A stretch of 64,000 nt of DNA from Thermomonas brevis (GCF_014395425.1 NZ_CP060711.1:3371502-3435501), one strand, 5' to 3'. Positions 24,508 through 33,653 are shown, numbered from the stretch's first letter. Made by a program: numbers and translations. Notes: generated from the letters alone by a model not told the origin.

Positions 24508-26034
24508 TCAGGCCCAGGCCGACAGCGCGATGCACAGCGACGCGCGGAAGCCCTTGCTCGATTCCAGCGGAATGGCGAACGCCGACGGCGACTGCTGCTG
24601 GATGCCGATGGCTTTCTTTCCCAATTCGATGACGTCGGCCTCCGACTTCGGGCCGGTGGCCCAGCGGTCGTCGGCCCAGACGTAGCGCAGCTTCCAGTCG
24701 CCGGCATCGTCCTGCTTGGCGAACAGCACCAGGGTGTCGCGGAACAGGTATTCGCCGGGGATGTGCTGCTTGAGGAACAGCGCGCCGTCGACCTCGTAGC
24801 CGGCGTTGGAGACGGCCAGTTCGATCGAGAACGCGACTTCGCTGCCGGCGGTGATCTTCGAGGTGTCGAGGAACACCGTGAACAGCGTCGGCGAGCGCGC
24901 GTTGCGGATCAGGTTGCCGTCCTGGTCGAACAGCTCCGAATACTGCCGCCGCACCGCGCTTTCCTGCGCCTTGGTGCGCGCGGTGAGGTCGTAGGTGTAG
25001 GCGCCGCGCGGGGCGACGGTGGCCTCGACGTAGTAGGACGATTCGATCTTCTTGCCGGCCTTGCGCGCGCGCTCGATCTCGGGCGGAAAGGGCAGCGCCT
25101 CGATGTCCAGCCTGCCGGTGGCGCACAGGTCGCCGAACAGGAAGCGGGCGAGGTTCTGGTAGCCCTCCTCGGAATTGACGATGCCGAAGTAGCCGCTGTG
25201 GCTGCGGTGCACGAAGGCGCGCGGCGCGCCCGCCACGTAGGCGTTCTCGATCCGCACCAGCCCGTCGCTCATCTGCCCGACCGCCAGCGAGGACAGACCG
25301 TGCGCCACCGCGTAGTCGCGGCTGTTGGTGCCGACCAGGCAGAAGAAGCGCTCCGGCGGGAAGCCGGAATCGCCCAGCGTGTTCGCCTTGTCCTTCGCCA
25401 CCTTCAGGTACTTCGCCATCACCGGACGGCTGAAGTTGTTCATGTCGTTCATCGACAGGAAGCTCGGCACGTTGATGCCGCCCAGCTCGATGCCGTTGTG
25501 CGGGGTGGCGTAGGTGAACACCTTGTCCACCATCGCGCGCACCTCGGCGCTGGCGACCTCGGGGTTCTGCAGCAGGCAGCGGCAGATCAGCCCGCCCATC
25601 GAATGCGCGACCAGGTACACCTTGAACGCCTTGCGCGCCGCAGCGTCGTTGCCGCAGACGCTGTCGCGCAGCTGCGCGATCCGGCGGCCCAGCGCCGCCG
25701 CCGCTTCGGGGATGGACGGCGCCTTGCCGCCGCCGAAGGCGGGATCGGCCTCGTCGTAATAGCGGTGGATGACGACGCTGCGCGCCGGCAGCTTGTCGGG
25801 CTGTTCCGCGCCGGAGGCGTAGACGTCGCGGTAGCCGTAGTCCTTCATCAGCCGCACCAGCGGCGACTCGAACACGAACTTCACGATGCTGCCGTCCTGC
25901 GCCTGGCGGATCTTGGTCGAGCCGGCCTCGAAGCCCATGTACGGGGTGGACGTGGTCTGCACGATCTCGTCTTTCGTCATCGCGTAGCCGCGGACGTAGA
26001 CGATGGGGAAGAAAGGCCGTTCGATCTTCGGCAT
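24508..26034 (-). CDS. Alpha/beta hydrolase (esterase/lipase-like), 508 residues
   Basis: The protein starts directly with the hydrolase core, FFPIVYVRGYA, the strand-and-oxyanion region of lipase-like hydrolases. The nucleophile elbow is VAHSMGG with Ser145, followed by VFTYATPHNGIE, as in triacylglycerol lipase and PGAP1-like families. A C-terminal ~150 residues (from about RTKAQESAV) form a beta-rich extension with DTSKITAGSEVAFSIELAVSN, unlike classic lipases. There is no signal peptide, so it is probably cytoplasmic. AGGAG lies 6 bases upstream of the ATG. It is divergent from the secreted protein at 26192. Its substrate is unknown. Confidence 0.85.
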   Translation of the reverse strand: MPKIERPFFPIVYVRGYAMTKDEIVQTTSTPYMGFEAGSTKIRQAQDGSIVKFVFESPLVRLMKDYGYRDVYASGAEQPDKLPARSVVIHRYYDEADPAFGGGKAPSIPEAAAALGRRIAQLRDSVCGNDAAARKAFKVYLVAHSMGGLICRCLLQNPEVASAEVRAMVDKVFTYATPHNGIELGGINVPSFLSMNDMNNFSRPVMAKYLKVAKDKANTLGDSGFPPERFFCLVGTNSRDYAVAHGLSSLAVGQMSDGLVRIENAYVAGAPRAFVHRSHSGYFGIVNSEEGYQNLARFLFGDLCATGRLDIEALPFPPEIERARKAGKKIESSYYVEATVAPRGAYTYDLTARTKAQESAVRRQYSELFDQDGNLIRNARSPTLFTVFLDTSKITAGSEVAFSIELAVSNAGYEVDGALFLKQHIPGEYLFRDTLVLFAKQDDAGDWKLRYVWADDRWATGPKSEADVIELGKKAIGIQQQSPSAFAIPLESSKGFRASLCIALSAWA

Positions 26035-26191
26035 CGCGGGCTCCTGCGGCCTGGCCGCACTGGTCGTTGCGCATCCCCCCGCATTGGGTGAACGGCCGCC
26101 CAACCCCGAACCGGTCAACCCGCCGCCCGGCCGCCGCGTCGGGATGCGCGGGCGTAGGATCGGCGCGACCCGACAAACCGCAGGTGGCGAC

Positions 26192-26935
26192 ATGAAGGCG
26201 TTCGTTCCGGTGGGCATGGTGGTGGCGGCGCTGCTGGCGCTGCCGGCGGCGAAGGCCGGTGAGGTGAAGGACAGCGGCAATGCGATGCCGAGCCGGCTGT
26301 CGATGAGCGTCACCACCGCGAAGCAGACGCAGGGCAAGACCTTCGGCGAAAAGGTGGCCTCGGGGCTGCAGTCGGGCGCCAATGCGGTGGCGCAGGGCAT
26401 CGAGATCGGCTGCGCGGGCGAACGTTGCGCGATCGTGTTTCCCGACGGCGAGGGCTTCCGCGCCGATCTGGCGGAATTGCGGTTGACCCCGCTGGACGAG
26501 GCGGAGCGGCGCTCGGCGGCGCACTGGGGCGATCCGCACGTAAACGCGAGCGGTCGGGCGATCGGGCAGGGCGCGAGCCTGCTTGGCGGCGCGCTGCCCG
26601 GTGCCGGCATCGTGTCGGCGGCCGTCTCGGGCGTCGGCGGGATGGACAAGCCCGGCGGCGCGGTGTCCTCCAGCTACGCGGCGGGCCGCGCGATCGCGGC
26701 CGGCGATGGCGCCGGGAAGGCGCCGGTGGATCTCGCCCAACCGCTGGCCGATGGCGACTACGAACTGGCGGTGGTGGTCGAGAAGGCGACCAGCGGCCTG
26801 AAGGACACGCTCAAGACCAACGTGCGCCTGGCTGCGCCGTCGCAGGTGCGGATCGTGCTCGGCTTCAGCGTGCGCGGCGGCGTGGTGAAGGCCCGCCACG
26901 ACACCGCGAAGAACTCGATCTCCAACCTCCGCTGA
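26192..26935 (+). CDS. Secreted hypothetical protein, 247 residues
   Basis: The protein has a signal peptide (FVPVGMVVAALLALPAAKA). A central glycine-rich stretch (IGQGASLLGGALPGAGIVSAAVSG) looks like a membrane-active or glycine-zipper segment. The rest is soluble, ending TLKTNVRLAAPSQVRIVLGFSVRGGV. Glycine-zipper motifs occur in outer-membrane and surface lipoproteins, but there is no lipobox here. The gene is divergent from the hydrolase at 24508 and may share regulation with it. No family is recognised. Confidence 0.75.
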   Translation: MKAFVPVGMVVAALLALPAAKAGEVKDSGNAMPSRLSMSVTTAKQTQGKTFGEKVASGLQSGANAVAQGIEIGCAGERCAIVFPDGEGFRADLAELRLTPLDEAERRSAAHWGDPHVNASGRAIGQGASLLGGALPGAGIVSAAVSGVGGMDKPGGAVSSSYAAGRAIAAGDGAGKAPVDLAQPLADGDYELAVVVEKATSGLKDTLKTNVRLAAPSQVRIVLGFSVRGGVVKARHDTAKNSISNLR

Positions 26936-26944
26936 GGCCGCGTC

Positions 26945-27787
26945 TCAGCGCTCGCGCCGGGTGGCGTACATCGCCGCGTCGGCGCGCGCCAGCAGATCGT
27001 CGGGTGCGCGGCCGTCGCCCGGGAAGCAGGCGATGCCGATGCTGGCGTCCAGTTGCAGCGTGCCGTCGCGGGTGGGGAAGGGCTCGCGCAGGTTGCGGCG
27101 CAGCTTGGACGCCACCCGGCCGGCGTGTTCGGCGCCGCAGCCGGGCAGCAGCACCACGAATTCGTCGCCGCCCATCCGCGCCACCAGGTCGGCCTGGCGC
27201 AGCCCGGCGCGCAGCCGCTGCGCCACTTCGCGCAGGACGCGGTCGCCGGCCTCGTGGCCGCCGAGATCGTTGACCTGCTTGAAGCCGTTCAGGTCCAAGT
27301 ACAGCAGCGCCACCTGGCCGCCGCTGCCGGTCGCCTGCTCCAGCGCCTGCCGCAGCGCCTGTTCCAGCCGGCGGCGGTTGGCCAGCCCGGTCAGCGGGTC
27401 GTGGAAGGCGTGGTGTTCCAGCTCCTGCTCGGCGCGGCGCAGGTCGCCGATCTCGCGGGCCACGCCGATGCGCACCCCGTGCTCCGGCAGCCAGTGCGCG
27501 GACCACAGCAGGTCCACGGCGTGGCCGTGCCGGTGCAGGTAGCGGTTGCGGAAGTGCCGCTCGCCGCCGCCGGCCATCAGCGCCTGCGCCTGCCGCTCGG
27601 TGGCCGCGCGGTCGTCCGGGTGGAGGTAGTCGAACAGGCAGCGGCCCCGCGTCTCGTCCGGCGCGTGCCCCAGCAGGCGTTCGAAGGCGGCGTTGACGAA
27701 CAGGACGTTGCCCTCCGCATCGACGATGCAGACCGCGTCGGGCAACAGGTCCAGGAACTGCGAAAGCGGGGGCAGGCTCGAAGCCAT
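26945..27787 (-). CDS. Diguanylate cyclase, PAS-GGDEF
   Basis: The ~280-residue cytoplasmic protein has an N-terminal PAS domain (~8-115; FLDLLPDAVCIVDAEGNVLFVN, then FDYLHPDDRAATERQ) and a C-terminal GGDEF domain (~120-280; HDPLTGLANRRRLEQAL, ARMGGDEFVVLLPG). The preceding RQAD supplies the RxxD inhibitory I-site, so product inhibition is likely, unlike the cyclase at 5783. It should synthesise cyclic di-GMP in response to a PAS-bound signal. An in-frame ATG at 27859 would add 24 residues; I use the Met at 27787, just before the PAS domain. Confidence 0.9.
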   Translation of the reverse strand: MASSLPPLSQFLDLLPDAVCIVDAEGNVLFVNAAFERLLGHAPDETRGRCLFDYLHPDDRAATERQAQALMAGGGERHFRNRYLHRHGHAVDLLWSAHWLPEHGVRIGVAREIGDLRRAEQELEHHAFHDPLTGLANRRRLEQALRQALEQATGSGGQVALLYLDLNGFKQVNDLGGHEAGDRVLREVAQRLRAGLRQADLVARMGGDEFVVLLPGCGAEHAGRVASKLRRNLREPFPTRDGTLQLDASIGIACFPGDGRAPDDLLARADAAMYATRRER

Positions 27788-27939
27788 GGAAGCGGTTGAA
27801 GTGGAGGCGTTTCGACTGTAATCGAAAACGCCGCCGCCGCTACCGTTTCCGCGTGCCATTTGCGGGCTTGCCGCAGATCAAGGATGGAAGGAAACGCCCT
27901 GCCTAGACTGGCCGCGGTCCGCACCGTGCCCGCCTGCCA

Positions 27940-28674
27940 ATGCCCATCGCTTCCATGCCCGCCGCCCGCCTGCTGGGCCTGCTCGATCTCACCAGCCTCG
28001 GCGAGGACGACACGCCCGACCGCATCCGCGCCCTGTGCGCCGCCGCGCGCACGCCGCACGGCCTGCCGGCGGCGGTCTGCGTGTATCCCGAGCACGTCAC
28101 CGCCGCGCGCGAGGCGCTGGCCGGCACGGCGGTGAAGGTGGCGACGGTGGTCAACTTCCCGGACGGCGGCGACGACCCGCAGCGGATCGCCCGCGAAACC
28201 CGCCGCGCCATCGCCGCCGGCGCGGACGAGATCGACATGGTCCTGCCCTGGCGCGCCCTGCGCGCGGGCGACGCGGCGCGCGCGCGGGCCGGCGTGGACG
28301 CCTGCCGCGCCGCCTGCGGCCCGGACATCGGGCTCAAGCTGATCCTGGAAACCGGCGAACTGGCCGAGCCGGCGCTGATCCGGCAGGCCAGCGAACTCGG
28401 GTTGGACGCCGGCGTCGATTTCCTCAAGACCTCCACCGGCAAGGTGCCGGTGAACGCCACCGCGGACGCGGCGGCGGTGATGCTGGACGCGATCGCCGGG
28501 CGCGGCGGGCGCTGCGGCTTCAAGGCCGCCGGCGGCATCCGCACGCCGGCCGATGCGCAGGTCTATCTCGACCTGGCGCAGGCGCGGCTGGGCGACGGCT
28601 GGGTGGACCCGGCGCGTTTCCGCATCGGCGCCAGCGCGCTGTTCGACGCCATCCTCGCCGAAGCGGGCGGCTGA
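27940..28674 (+). CDS. deoC: Deoxyribose-phosphate aldolase
   Basis: The 244-residue protein is DeoC, the class I aldolase that cleaves 2-deoxyribose-5-phosphate to acetaldehyde and glyceraldehyde-3-phosphate. The Schiff-base lysine is Lys163 in FLKTSTGK, and the second catalytic lysine is Lys195 in GFKAAGGI. VATVVNFPDGG and ADEIDMVLPW are further family signatures. A second in-frame ATG at 27955 is equally possible. deoB starts 4 bases after the stop and deoD follows, so this is the first gene of a nucleoside catabolism operon. Confidence 0.95.
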   Translation: MPIASMPAARLLGLLDLTSLGEDDTPDRIRALCAAARTPHGLPAAVCVYPEHVTAAREALAGTAVKVATVVNFPDGGDDPQRIARETRRAIAAGADEIDMVLPWRALRAGDAARARAGVDACRAACGPDIGLKLILETGELAEPALIRQASELGLDAGVDFLKTSTGKVPVNATADAAAVMLDAIAGRGGRCGFKAAGGIRTPADAQVYLDLAQARLGDGWVDPARFRIGASALFDAILAEAGG

Positions 28675-28677
28675 GCG

Positions 28678-29883
28678 ATGGCGCGCGCCGTCTGGCTGGT
28701 GCTGGATTCGCTGGGGATCGGCAACGCCCCGGACGCGGCCGACTACGGCGACGCCGGCGCGGACACCTTCGGCCACATCGCCGCCGCCTGCGCCGCCGCC
28801 GCGCGCGGCCCGCTGCGCCTGCCGCAGCTGACCCGGCTGGGCCTGCCGCAGGCGCACGCGCTGGCGACCGGGCGCGCCGCCGCCGGCTTCGAGGACGCGC
28901 CCGCGCCGCAGGGCCTGTGGGGCTGCATGGCCGAGCGCGCCTGCGGCAAGGACACGCCTTCGGGCCATTGGGAAAGCGCCGGCGTGGTGCTGGACAGGCC
29001 GTTCGGCCTGTTCGCCTCGCCGCAGGACAGTTTCCCGCCGGAATTGCTGGACGCGCTGGTGGCGCGGGCCGGACTGTCCGGCGTGCTCGGCGACTGCCAC
29101 GCTTCCGGCACCGAGATCATCGCCCGGCTGGGCGGCGAGCACGTCGCCATCGGCAAGCCCATCGTCTATACCTCGGCCGACTCGGTGTTCCAGGTCGCCG
29201 CGCACGAGCAGGCATTCGGATTGGAGCGGCTGTACGAGGTCTGTCGCATCACCCGCGAACTGCTGGAGCCCTACGACATCGGCCGGGTGATCGCGCGGCC
29301 GTTCACCGGCGACGCGCGCACCGGCTTCGTCCGCACCGGCAACCGCCGCGACTACGCGCTGCCGCCACCGGCGCCGACCCTGCTGGACGCGGTCTGCGCG
29401 GCCGGCGGCGAAGTGGTCGCGGTCGGCAAGATCAGCGACATCTTCGCCGCGCGCGGGGTGAGCCGGAAGCTGCCGGCCTCGGGCCACGACGCGCTGTTCG
29501 ACACCACCCTGGCCGCGTTGGCGCAGGCCGGCGACGGCGCGCTGGTGGCGACCAACTTCGTCGATTTCGACAGCGTGTACGGCCACCGCCGCGACGCGCT
29601 GGGCTACGGCGCGGCGCTGGAGGCGTTCGACGCGCGCCTGCCGCAGCTGCTGGATGCCCTGCGTCCCGGCGACCTGCTGGCGCTCAGCGCGGATCACGGC
29701 TGCGACCCCACCTGGCCCGGCAGCGACCACACCCGCGAGCGCGTGCCGCTGCTCGCCTTCGGCCCCGGCCTCGCGCCGCGCGCGCTGGGCCGGCGCGACA
29801 GCTTCGCCGACCTCGGCCAGGGCATCGCCACCCATCTCGGCCTGCCGCCGCTGGCGGCGGGCCGCTGCTTCCTGACGGACTGA
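28678..29883 (+). CDS. deoB: Phosphopentomutase
   Basis: The 401-residue protein is DeoB, which interconverts (deoxy)ribose-1-phosphate and -5-phosphate, linking nucleoside phosphorolysis to DeoC. Alkaline-phosphatase-superfamily motifs are visible: the metal site LVLDSLGIG near residue 10, the GKDTPSGHWE region with the phosphothreonine, and SADHGCDPTWPGSDHTRE near the C terminus. Its length is close to the ~407 residues of E. coli DeoB. It follows deoC by 4 bases, with deoD 7 bases downstream. Confidence 0.96.
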   Translation: MARAVWLVLDSLGIGNAPDAADYGDAGADTFGHIAAACAAAARGPLRLPQLTRLGLPQAHALATGRAAAGFEDAPAPQGLWGCMAERACGKDTPSGHWESAGVVLDRPFGLFASPQDSFPPELLDALVARAGLSGVLGDCHASGTEIIARLGGEHVAIGKPIVYTSADSVFQVAAHEQAFGLERLYEVCRITRELLEPYDIGRVIARPFTGDARTGFVRTGNRRDYALPPPAPTLLDAVCAAGGEVVAVGKISDIFAARGVSRKLPASGHDALFDTTLAALAQAGDGALVATNFVDFDSVYGHRRDALGYGAALEAFDARLPQLLDALRPGDLLALSADHGCDPTWPGSDHTRERVPLLAFGPGLAPRALGRRDSFADLGQGIATHLGLPPLAAGRCFLTD

Positions 29884-29889
29884 CGCCGC

Positions 29890-30606
29890 ATGAGCACTCC
29901 CCACATCGAAGCCGAGTCCGGCGCGATCGCCGACACCGTGCTGCTGCCCGGCGATCCGCTGCGCGCGCGCTTCGTCGCCCACGAGCTGCTGGACGCGCCG
30001 GTGCAGGTCAACGCCCGCCGCAACATGCTCGGCTTCACCGGCCAGTGGCGCGGCCGCGCGGTGACGGTGATGGGCGGGGGCATGGGCATTCCCTCCACCG
30101 CGATCTACGTCACCGAGCTGGCGCGCAGCTACGGTGTGCGCCGGATCGTGCGCATCGGCACCTGCGGCGGGATCGGCGAGGCGGCGCTGGGCGACGTGCT
30201 GCTGGCGCAGTCGGGCAGCACCGATTCGCGCTTCAACCGGCTGCAGTTCGGCGGTCACGATCTCGCGGCCTGCGCCGATTTCGCGCTGCTGCGCCGCGCC
30301 GCCGAACTTGCGCCGGCGCAGGGCATCGACGCGAGGATCGCGCACGTGTTCAGCACCGACTGCTTCTACGACGGCGATCCGCAAGTGCTCGGCCACCTGC
30401 GCCGCCACCGCATCCACGGCATCGAGATGGAAACCGCCGGCCTGTACGGACTGGCGATGCGCGAGGGCTTCCGGGCGCTGTCGATCCTCGCGGTCAGCGA
30501 TCACCTGGACACCGGCGCGTGCATGCCGCCGGCGCAGCGCGAGCAGGGGTTGGCGCGGGTCGCGCGGCTGGCGCTGACCTGCCTGGAGGCCGATCGGACG
30601 GACTGA
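29890..30606 (+). CDS. deoD: Purine nucleoside phosphorylase DeoD-type
   Basis: The 238-residue protein is a hexameric-type purine nucleoside phosphorylase. It splits purine (deoxy)nucleosides with phosphate into base and (deoxy)ribose-1-phosphate, which DeoB then uses. Motifs: LLPGDPLRARFVA (phosphate-site residues), RIVRIGTCGGIG, IEMETAGLYGLA (Glu binding the ribose) and AVSDHL with the catalytic Asp. It completes a deoC-deoB-deoD order; the pyrimidine gene deoA is not in the window. Confidence 0.95.
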   Translation: MSTPHIEAESGAIADTVLLPGDPLRARFVAHELLDAPVQVNARRNMLGFTGQWRGRAVTVMGGGMGIPSTAIYVTELARSYGVRRIVRIGTCGGIGEAALGDVLLAQSGSTDSRFNRLQFGGHDLAACADFALLRRAAELAPAQGIDARIAHVFSTDCFYDGDPQVLGHLRRHRIHGIEMETAGLYGLAMREGFRALSILAVSDHLDTGACMPPAQREQGLARVARLALTCLEADRTD

Positions 30607-30808
30607 TCCGGGGTGCGGACGAACCGCTGAATCTGCCGCGGATGGGCGCGAAACGCGTCCGATCCTGCGTCGACGCGACCGACTGCGAATGCAGCAGTAC
30701 GAGGATGGGACTGCGCCGATTTATGTTTCACGGATGGCGGCGATCGATTCCCCAGTCGCGCCATCAACGTTTGTCGAAGCGATTGGTGTTCCGGTGCGCC
30801 GTCCCGCC

Positions 30809-30822
30809 TTGACATGGGTCAG
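30809..30822 (+). promoter_or_regulatory. FNR/ANR-like box upstream of DUF2249-FmdE genes
   Basis: TTGAC-ATGG-GTCAG fits the FNR/ANR/DNR consensus TTGAT-N4-ATCAA, centred about 64 bases before the DUF2249 start. A site 41.5 bases upstream would put transcription start near 30857, and TAGCAT (30844-30849) stands where a -10 element would be. DUF2249 genes belong to oxygen-limited and denitrification regulons in related bacteria, which supports this call. Confidence 0.55.
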
Positions 30823-30879
30823 GGCGGGGCAATGACCGCGGCGTAGCATGGCCCTGCTTGCCAAACAGGAGTCATTCCC

Positions 30880-31146
30880 ATGCCGAGTCGCCTCGATCCC
30901 GAACCCAACGTCCACGTCTTCGACGCGCGCGGCATCGCCCGCCGCTTCCGCCATTCGGCGATCTTCGGCGCGCTGGGCGCGCTGCGCAACGGCGAGACGA
31001 TGCGCTTCATCAACGACCACGATCCGGTCCCGCTGCTGGGCCAGCTCAACGCGCGCTTCGGCGACTACCTCACCGTCGCCTACCGCCAGCGCGACGAAGC
31101 GGGCGTGGTGATAGATTTCGGGATCACCGGTTTGCCGGAAGAGTGA
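30880..31146 (+). CDS. DUF2249 domain protein
   Basis: The 88-residue protein matches DUF2249: it opens HVFDARGIARRFRHSAIFGALGAL, then NGETMRFINDHDPVPLLGQL and FGDYLTVAYRQRDEAGVVIDFGITG. DUF2249 proteins are of unknown biochemical role but repeatedly occur with nitric-oxide and denitrification genes. The stop overlaps a GTG of the FmdE-like gene; the two appear to be one operon. The FNR/ANR-like box at 30809-30822 suggests low-oxygen induction. Confidence 0.85.
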   Translation: MPSRLDPEPNVHVFDARGIARRFRHSAIFGALGALRNGETMRFINDHDPVPLLGQLNARFGDYLTVAYRQRDEAGVVIDFGITGLPEE

Positions 31147-31169
31147 CTTCCGGCGCAGTGGAGCAGCCC

Positions 31170-31784
31170 ATGCACCTGCCCGCCTTCTATTCGCACGCGC
31201 CGCGCCTGCTGCTGCGCGATCCGCTGGCCGAACTGCTGGGGGCCGCGCACGGCGGGCTGCTGGAATACGGCTACGCCGACGCAGTGCGCCTGGCCGGGCA
31301 TTCCTGCCCGACCGTGGCCGGCGCCTACCTGATGGCGCGCGCCGGCCTGCGCGCGCTGTATCCGGAGGCGCTGCCGGAGCGCGGCGGGGTGCAGGTGACG
31401 ATGAGCGCGGCGGAAGTGGAGGGCACCACCGGCGTGATCGCGCAGGTGTTCACGCTGGTCACCGGCGCGGCGGCGAACAACGGTTTCAACGGCATCGGCG
31501 GGCGCTTCGTCCGCCACGGACTGCTGCGCTACGGCGGCGGCGACCTGCAATCGGTCGCCGCGTTCCGCCGCATCGACAACGGCGACACCGTGCACGTGGC
31601 GATGGACCTGACCGGCGTGCCGCCCGCGCCGCAGATGCGCGCGCTGATGGCGCGGGCGCTGGCCGACGACGCCAGCGGCGAGGAACGCGCCGCGTTCGCC
31701 TCGGTCTGGCAGGACCGGGTGCGCCGGCTGCTGCTGGAGCATGCCGACGACCCGGCGACGATCCGCGCCGAGCGCCGCGCCTGA
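31170..31784 (+). CDS. FmdE-like protein (formylmethanofuran dehydrogenase subunit E family)
   Basis: The ~204-residue protein has the FmdE/Tungsten formylmethanofuran dehydrogenase subunit E-like signature RLAGHSCPTVAGAYLMARAGLRALYP and EVEGTTGVIAQVFTLVTGAAANNGFNGIGGRF. Typical FmdE proteins bind zinc and iron-sulfur through C-terminal cysteines; those are absent here, leaving only the Cys of HSCP. Bacterial homologues sit with DUF2249 genes in denitrification loci. The ATG at 31170 has a GGAG 7 bases upstream; a GTG at 31143 overlapping the previous stop is the alternative. Function is unproven. Confidence 0.75.
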   Translation: MHLPAFYSHAPRLLLRDPLAELLGAAHGGLLEYGYADAVRLAGHSCPTVAGAYLMARAGLRALYPEALPERGGVQVTMSAAEVEGTTGVIAQVFTLVTGAAANNGFNGIGGRFVRHGLLRYGGGDLQSVAAFRRIDNGDTVHVAMDLTGVPPAPQMRALMARALADDASGEERAAFASVWQDRVRRLLLEHADDPATIRAERRA

Positions 31785-31802
31785 GGCTTCGGCCGTGCCG
31801 AC

Positions 31803-32630
31803 CTAGCCCTGCGCGGCGGGCGTCGGCGGCAGCGGGAACTCGATGACGGCCGGCGCTTCCAGCAGCACCTTCGAGCGGTACTTGCCGTTGAACACGTCCT
31901 CTTCCTTCACCACCACGCGGCTGGCCTTGTCGATCCAGAAGCGCTGGTAGTTGCCGCTGCCGGGCCGGCCGCTTTCGGTTTCCACCAGCCAGCAGTCGCG
32001 GCGGCGGCCGTCGGCGCCGACCAGCGCGCGTTCGCCCAGCACGGTGTAGTCGACGTCCATCGGCGCGGCCATGCCGACGTCGAACAGGCGGATGCGCAGC
32101 GTGCCGCCCTTCTCGTAGGGCAGCAGCGGCAGCAGGGTGAGGTCGGAATGCCAGTTCATCCACCAGCCGTCCTGCATCGCGGCGAAGCCGGCCTCCATGG
32201 TCTTGCGCGACTCCTCCGGCAGTTCCCCCTCGATGCTGCCGCGCCCCGTCGCCGGTTCGACGATGGTGGTCAGGCGGCGATCCGGGCGCGTCCAGCCGCT
32301 GGTCTGCGAGAGCGTCGCCGCATCCTTCGCCGCGTGCACGGTGCGGGCGGTGTGGACGCTGCCGTTCTCGTCTTCCCAGTGCTGCTCGATCACCCAGGCA
32401 TCCTTGCCGTCCACCTGCTCGCGCTTGACCTCGCTGGTGGCGAGCATCGCGCGCTTGACGCCGCTGCCGGCGGCGCCGTGCATGTAGACCAGGTAGGTCA
32501 TGGTGGCGGGGCGCAGTTGCTCCAGGTGCAGGTCGGCGGGATTGACGCGGACGGGCGTGGCCGCGCCGGCGGCGCCGATGATGGCGGACAAGGCGAGAGC
32601 GAGCGACAGAACGGAACAGCGTGCGCGCAT
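31803..32630 (-). CDS. Secreted DUF3108-like hypothetical protein
   Basis: The ~275-residue protein has a signal peptide (RCSVLSLALALSAIIGAAGA). The mature protein has a beta-rich pattern (ATMTYLVYMHGAAGSGVKRAML, DAWVIEQHWEDENGSV, GNYQRFWIDKASRVVVKEEDVF) resembling DUF3108/LolA-like periplasmic domains. GAGG 6 bases before the ATG at 32630 favours it over the ATG at 32636. It is convergent with the FmdE-like gene. Function is unknown. Confidence 0.7.
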   Translation of the reverse strand: MRARCSVLSLALALSAIIGAAGAATPVRVNPADLHLEQLRPATMTYLVYMHGAAGSGVKRAMLATSEVKREQVDGKDAWVIEQHWEDENGSVHTARTVHAAKDAATLSQTSGWTRPDRRLTTIVEPATGRGSIEGELPEESRKTMEAGFAAMQDGWWMNWHSDLTLLPLLPYEKGGTLRIRLFDVGMAAPMDVDYTVLGERALVGADGRRRDCWLVETESGRPGSGNYQRFWIDKASRVVVKEEDVFNGKYRSKVLLEAPAVIEFPLPPTPAAQG

Positions 32631-32738
32631 GGGCATCCTCGTGGCGGGGGAAGGATGCGTATTCCAGCCGGTGCGGCGCGCGCCGGGCAGTGCCGGCGGG
32701 CAGGGTGACGATCCGCCTACGCCATTGGTGCCGATGGA

Positions 32739-33575
32739 TCAGCGGCGGATCGCGAGAACGCCGTCCAGCGCCAGCTCCGCCTTGAAGCCGGCGGTTTCCA
32801 GTCGCTTCGCCACCTCGCGCGGCACGTCGCGCCCGCTCGTGAGCTTGTTGGGGCTGCCGGTGTAGTGAAACAGCCGCGCGCCGCGCCGCAGCACGCGGGC
32901 GAGCTGCCGGTAGAACGCCAGCGAATACAGTTCCCCGGCGATGCCGAAGCGCGGCGGGTCGTGCAGGGCGGCGTCGAACGCCGCGTCCGGCAGTTGCGCG
33001 ATGGCCTGCGACACGTCAGCATGGGCGAGATCCAGCCGGCCGCCGCTTTCGTCGGGATCGGGCGACCACGGGTTGAGCGTGCGCAGCCACAGCACGTCCT
33101 CGTTCTTCTCGAACGAGGCGATGCGCGCCACGCCGGCGTCGAGGCAGCAGGCGGCGAAGTAGCCCAGCCCGCCGCAGGTGTCGAGGACGGACTTGCCCTG
33201 CGGCTGCACCAGCGCCACCTTGCGGCGGGCGTCGTCCAGCGGCGACTCCTTCGCCGTCGGCAGCATCTTGATGCCGTCGATCTCGAAGGTGGGCACGTTC
33301 CATTCGGTCGGCACCAGCTTGATCAGCTTGCCGGCGTAGCGCGACACCGGCGCGAATCCGTCGCCGTCCCACCAGTACAGGGTGCGGTCCTTGAGCTTGC
33401 CGGGATACGGATAGCGCGCGCCGCGCCAATGCCAGTCGTCGGCCGACAGCCGCGCTTCGCCGTGGCTGCGGCCCAGGTCCAGCGAGCCCTGCCAGGCGTC
33501 GCGACCGGCGTCGCGCGCCGCGGCGAGGGCATCGCCCAGCGGGCGCGTGAGCAGGGGGCCGGTATATCGGGACAT
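32739..33575 (-). CDS. Class I SAM-dependent methyltransferase (COG2521-type)
   Basis: The 278-residue protein has a methyltransferase core. Motif I is KSVLDTCGGLGYFAACCLDAG (~130-150), with FEKNEDVLWLRTLNPWSP (motif II acidic residue), then AHADVSQAI and DAALHDPPRFGIAGELYS, a DPPR motif in the position of NPPY/DPPY. Together with WNVPTFEIDGIKMLPT, this matches the COG2521 'predicted archaeal methyltransferase' group. Its substrate is not known; DPPR suggests a planar amino group. The start at 33575 begins SRYTGPLLTRPL, and its divergent neighbour is the PlsC acyltransferase. Confidence 0.82.
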   Translation of the reverse strand: MSRYTGPLLTRPLGDALAAARDAGRDAWQGSLDLGRSHGEARLSADDWHWRGARYPYPGKLKDRTLYWWDGDGFAPVSRYAGKLIKLVPTEWNVPTFEIDGIKMLPTAKESPLDDARRKVALVQPQGKSVLDTCGGLGYFAACCLDAGVARIASFEKNEDVLWLRTLNPWSPDPDESGGRLDLAHADVSQAIAQLPDAAFDAALHDPPRFGIAGELYSLAFYRQLARVLRRGARLFHYTGSPNKLTSGRDVPREVAKRLETAGFKAELALDGVLAIRR

Positions 33576-33653
33576 GCGCGAATGATACCGGCGGCCTGAA
33601 TCGCGCCGGGTTTTCCGCGACAATGGCCGCCTGTTCCAACGTCTTGCGAACCG

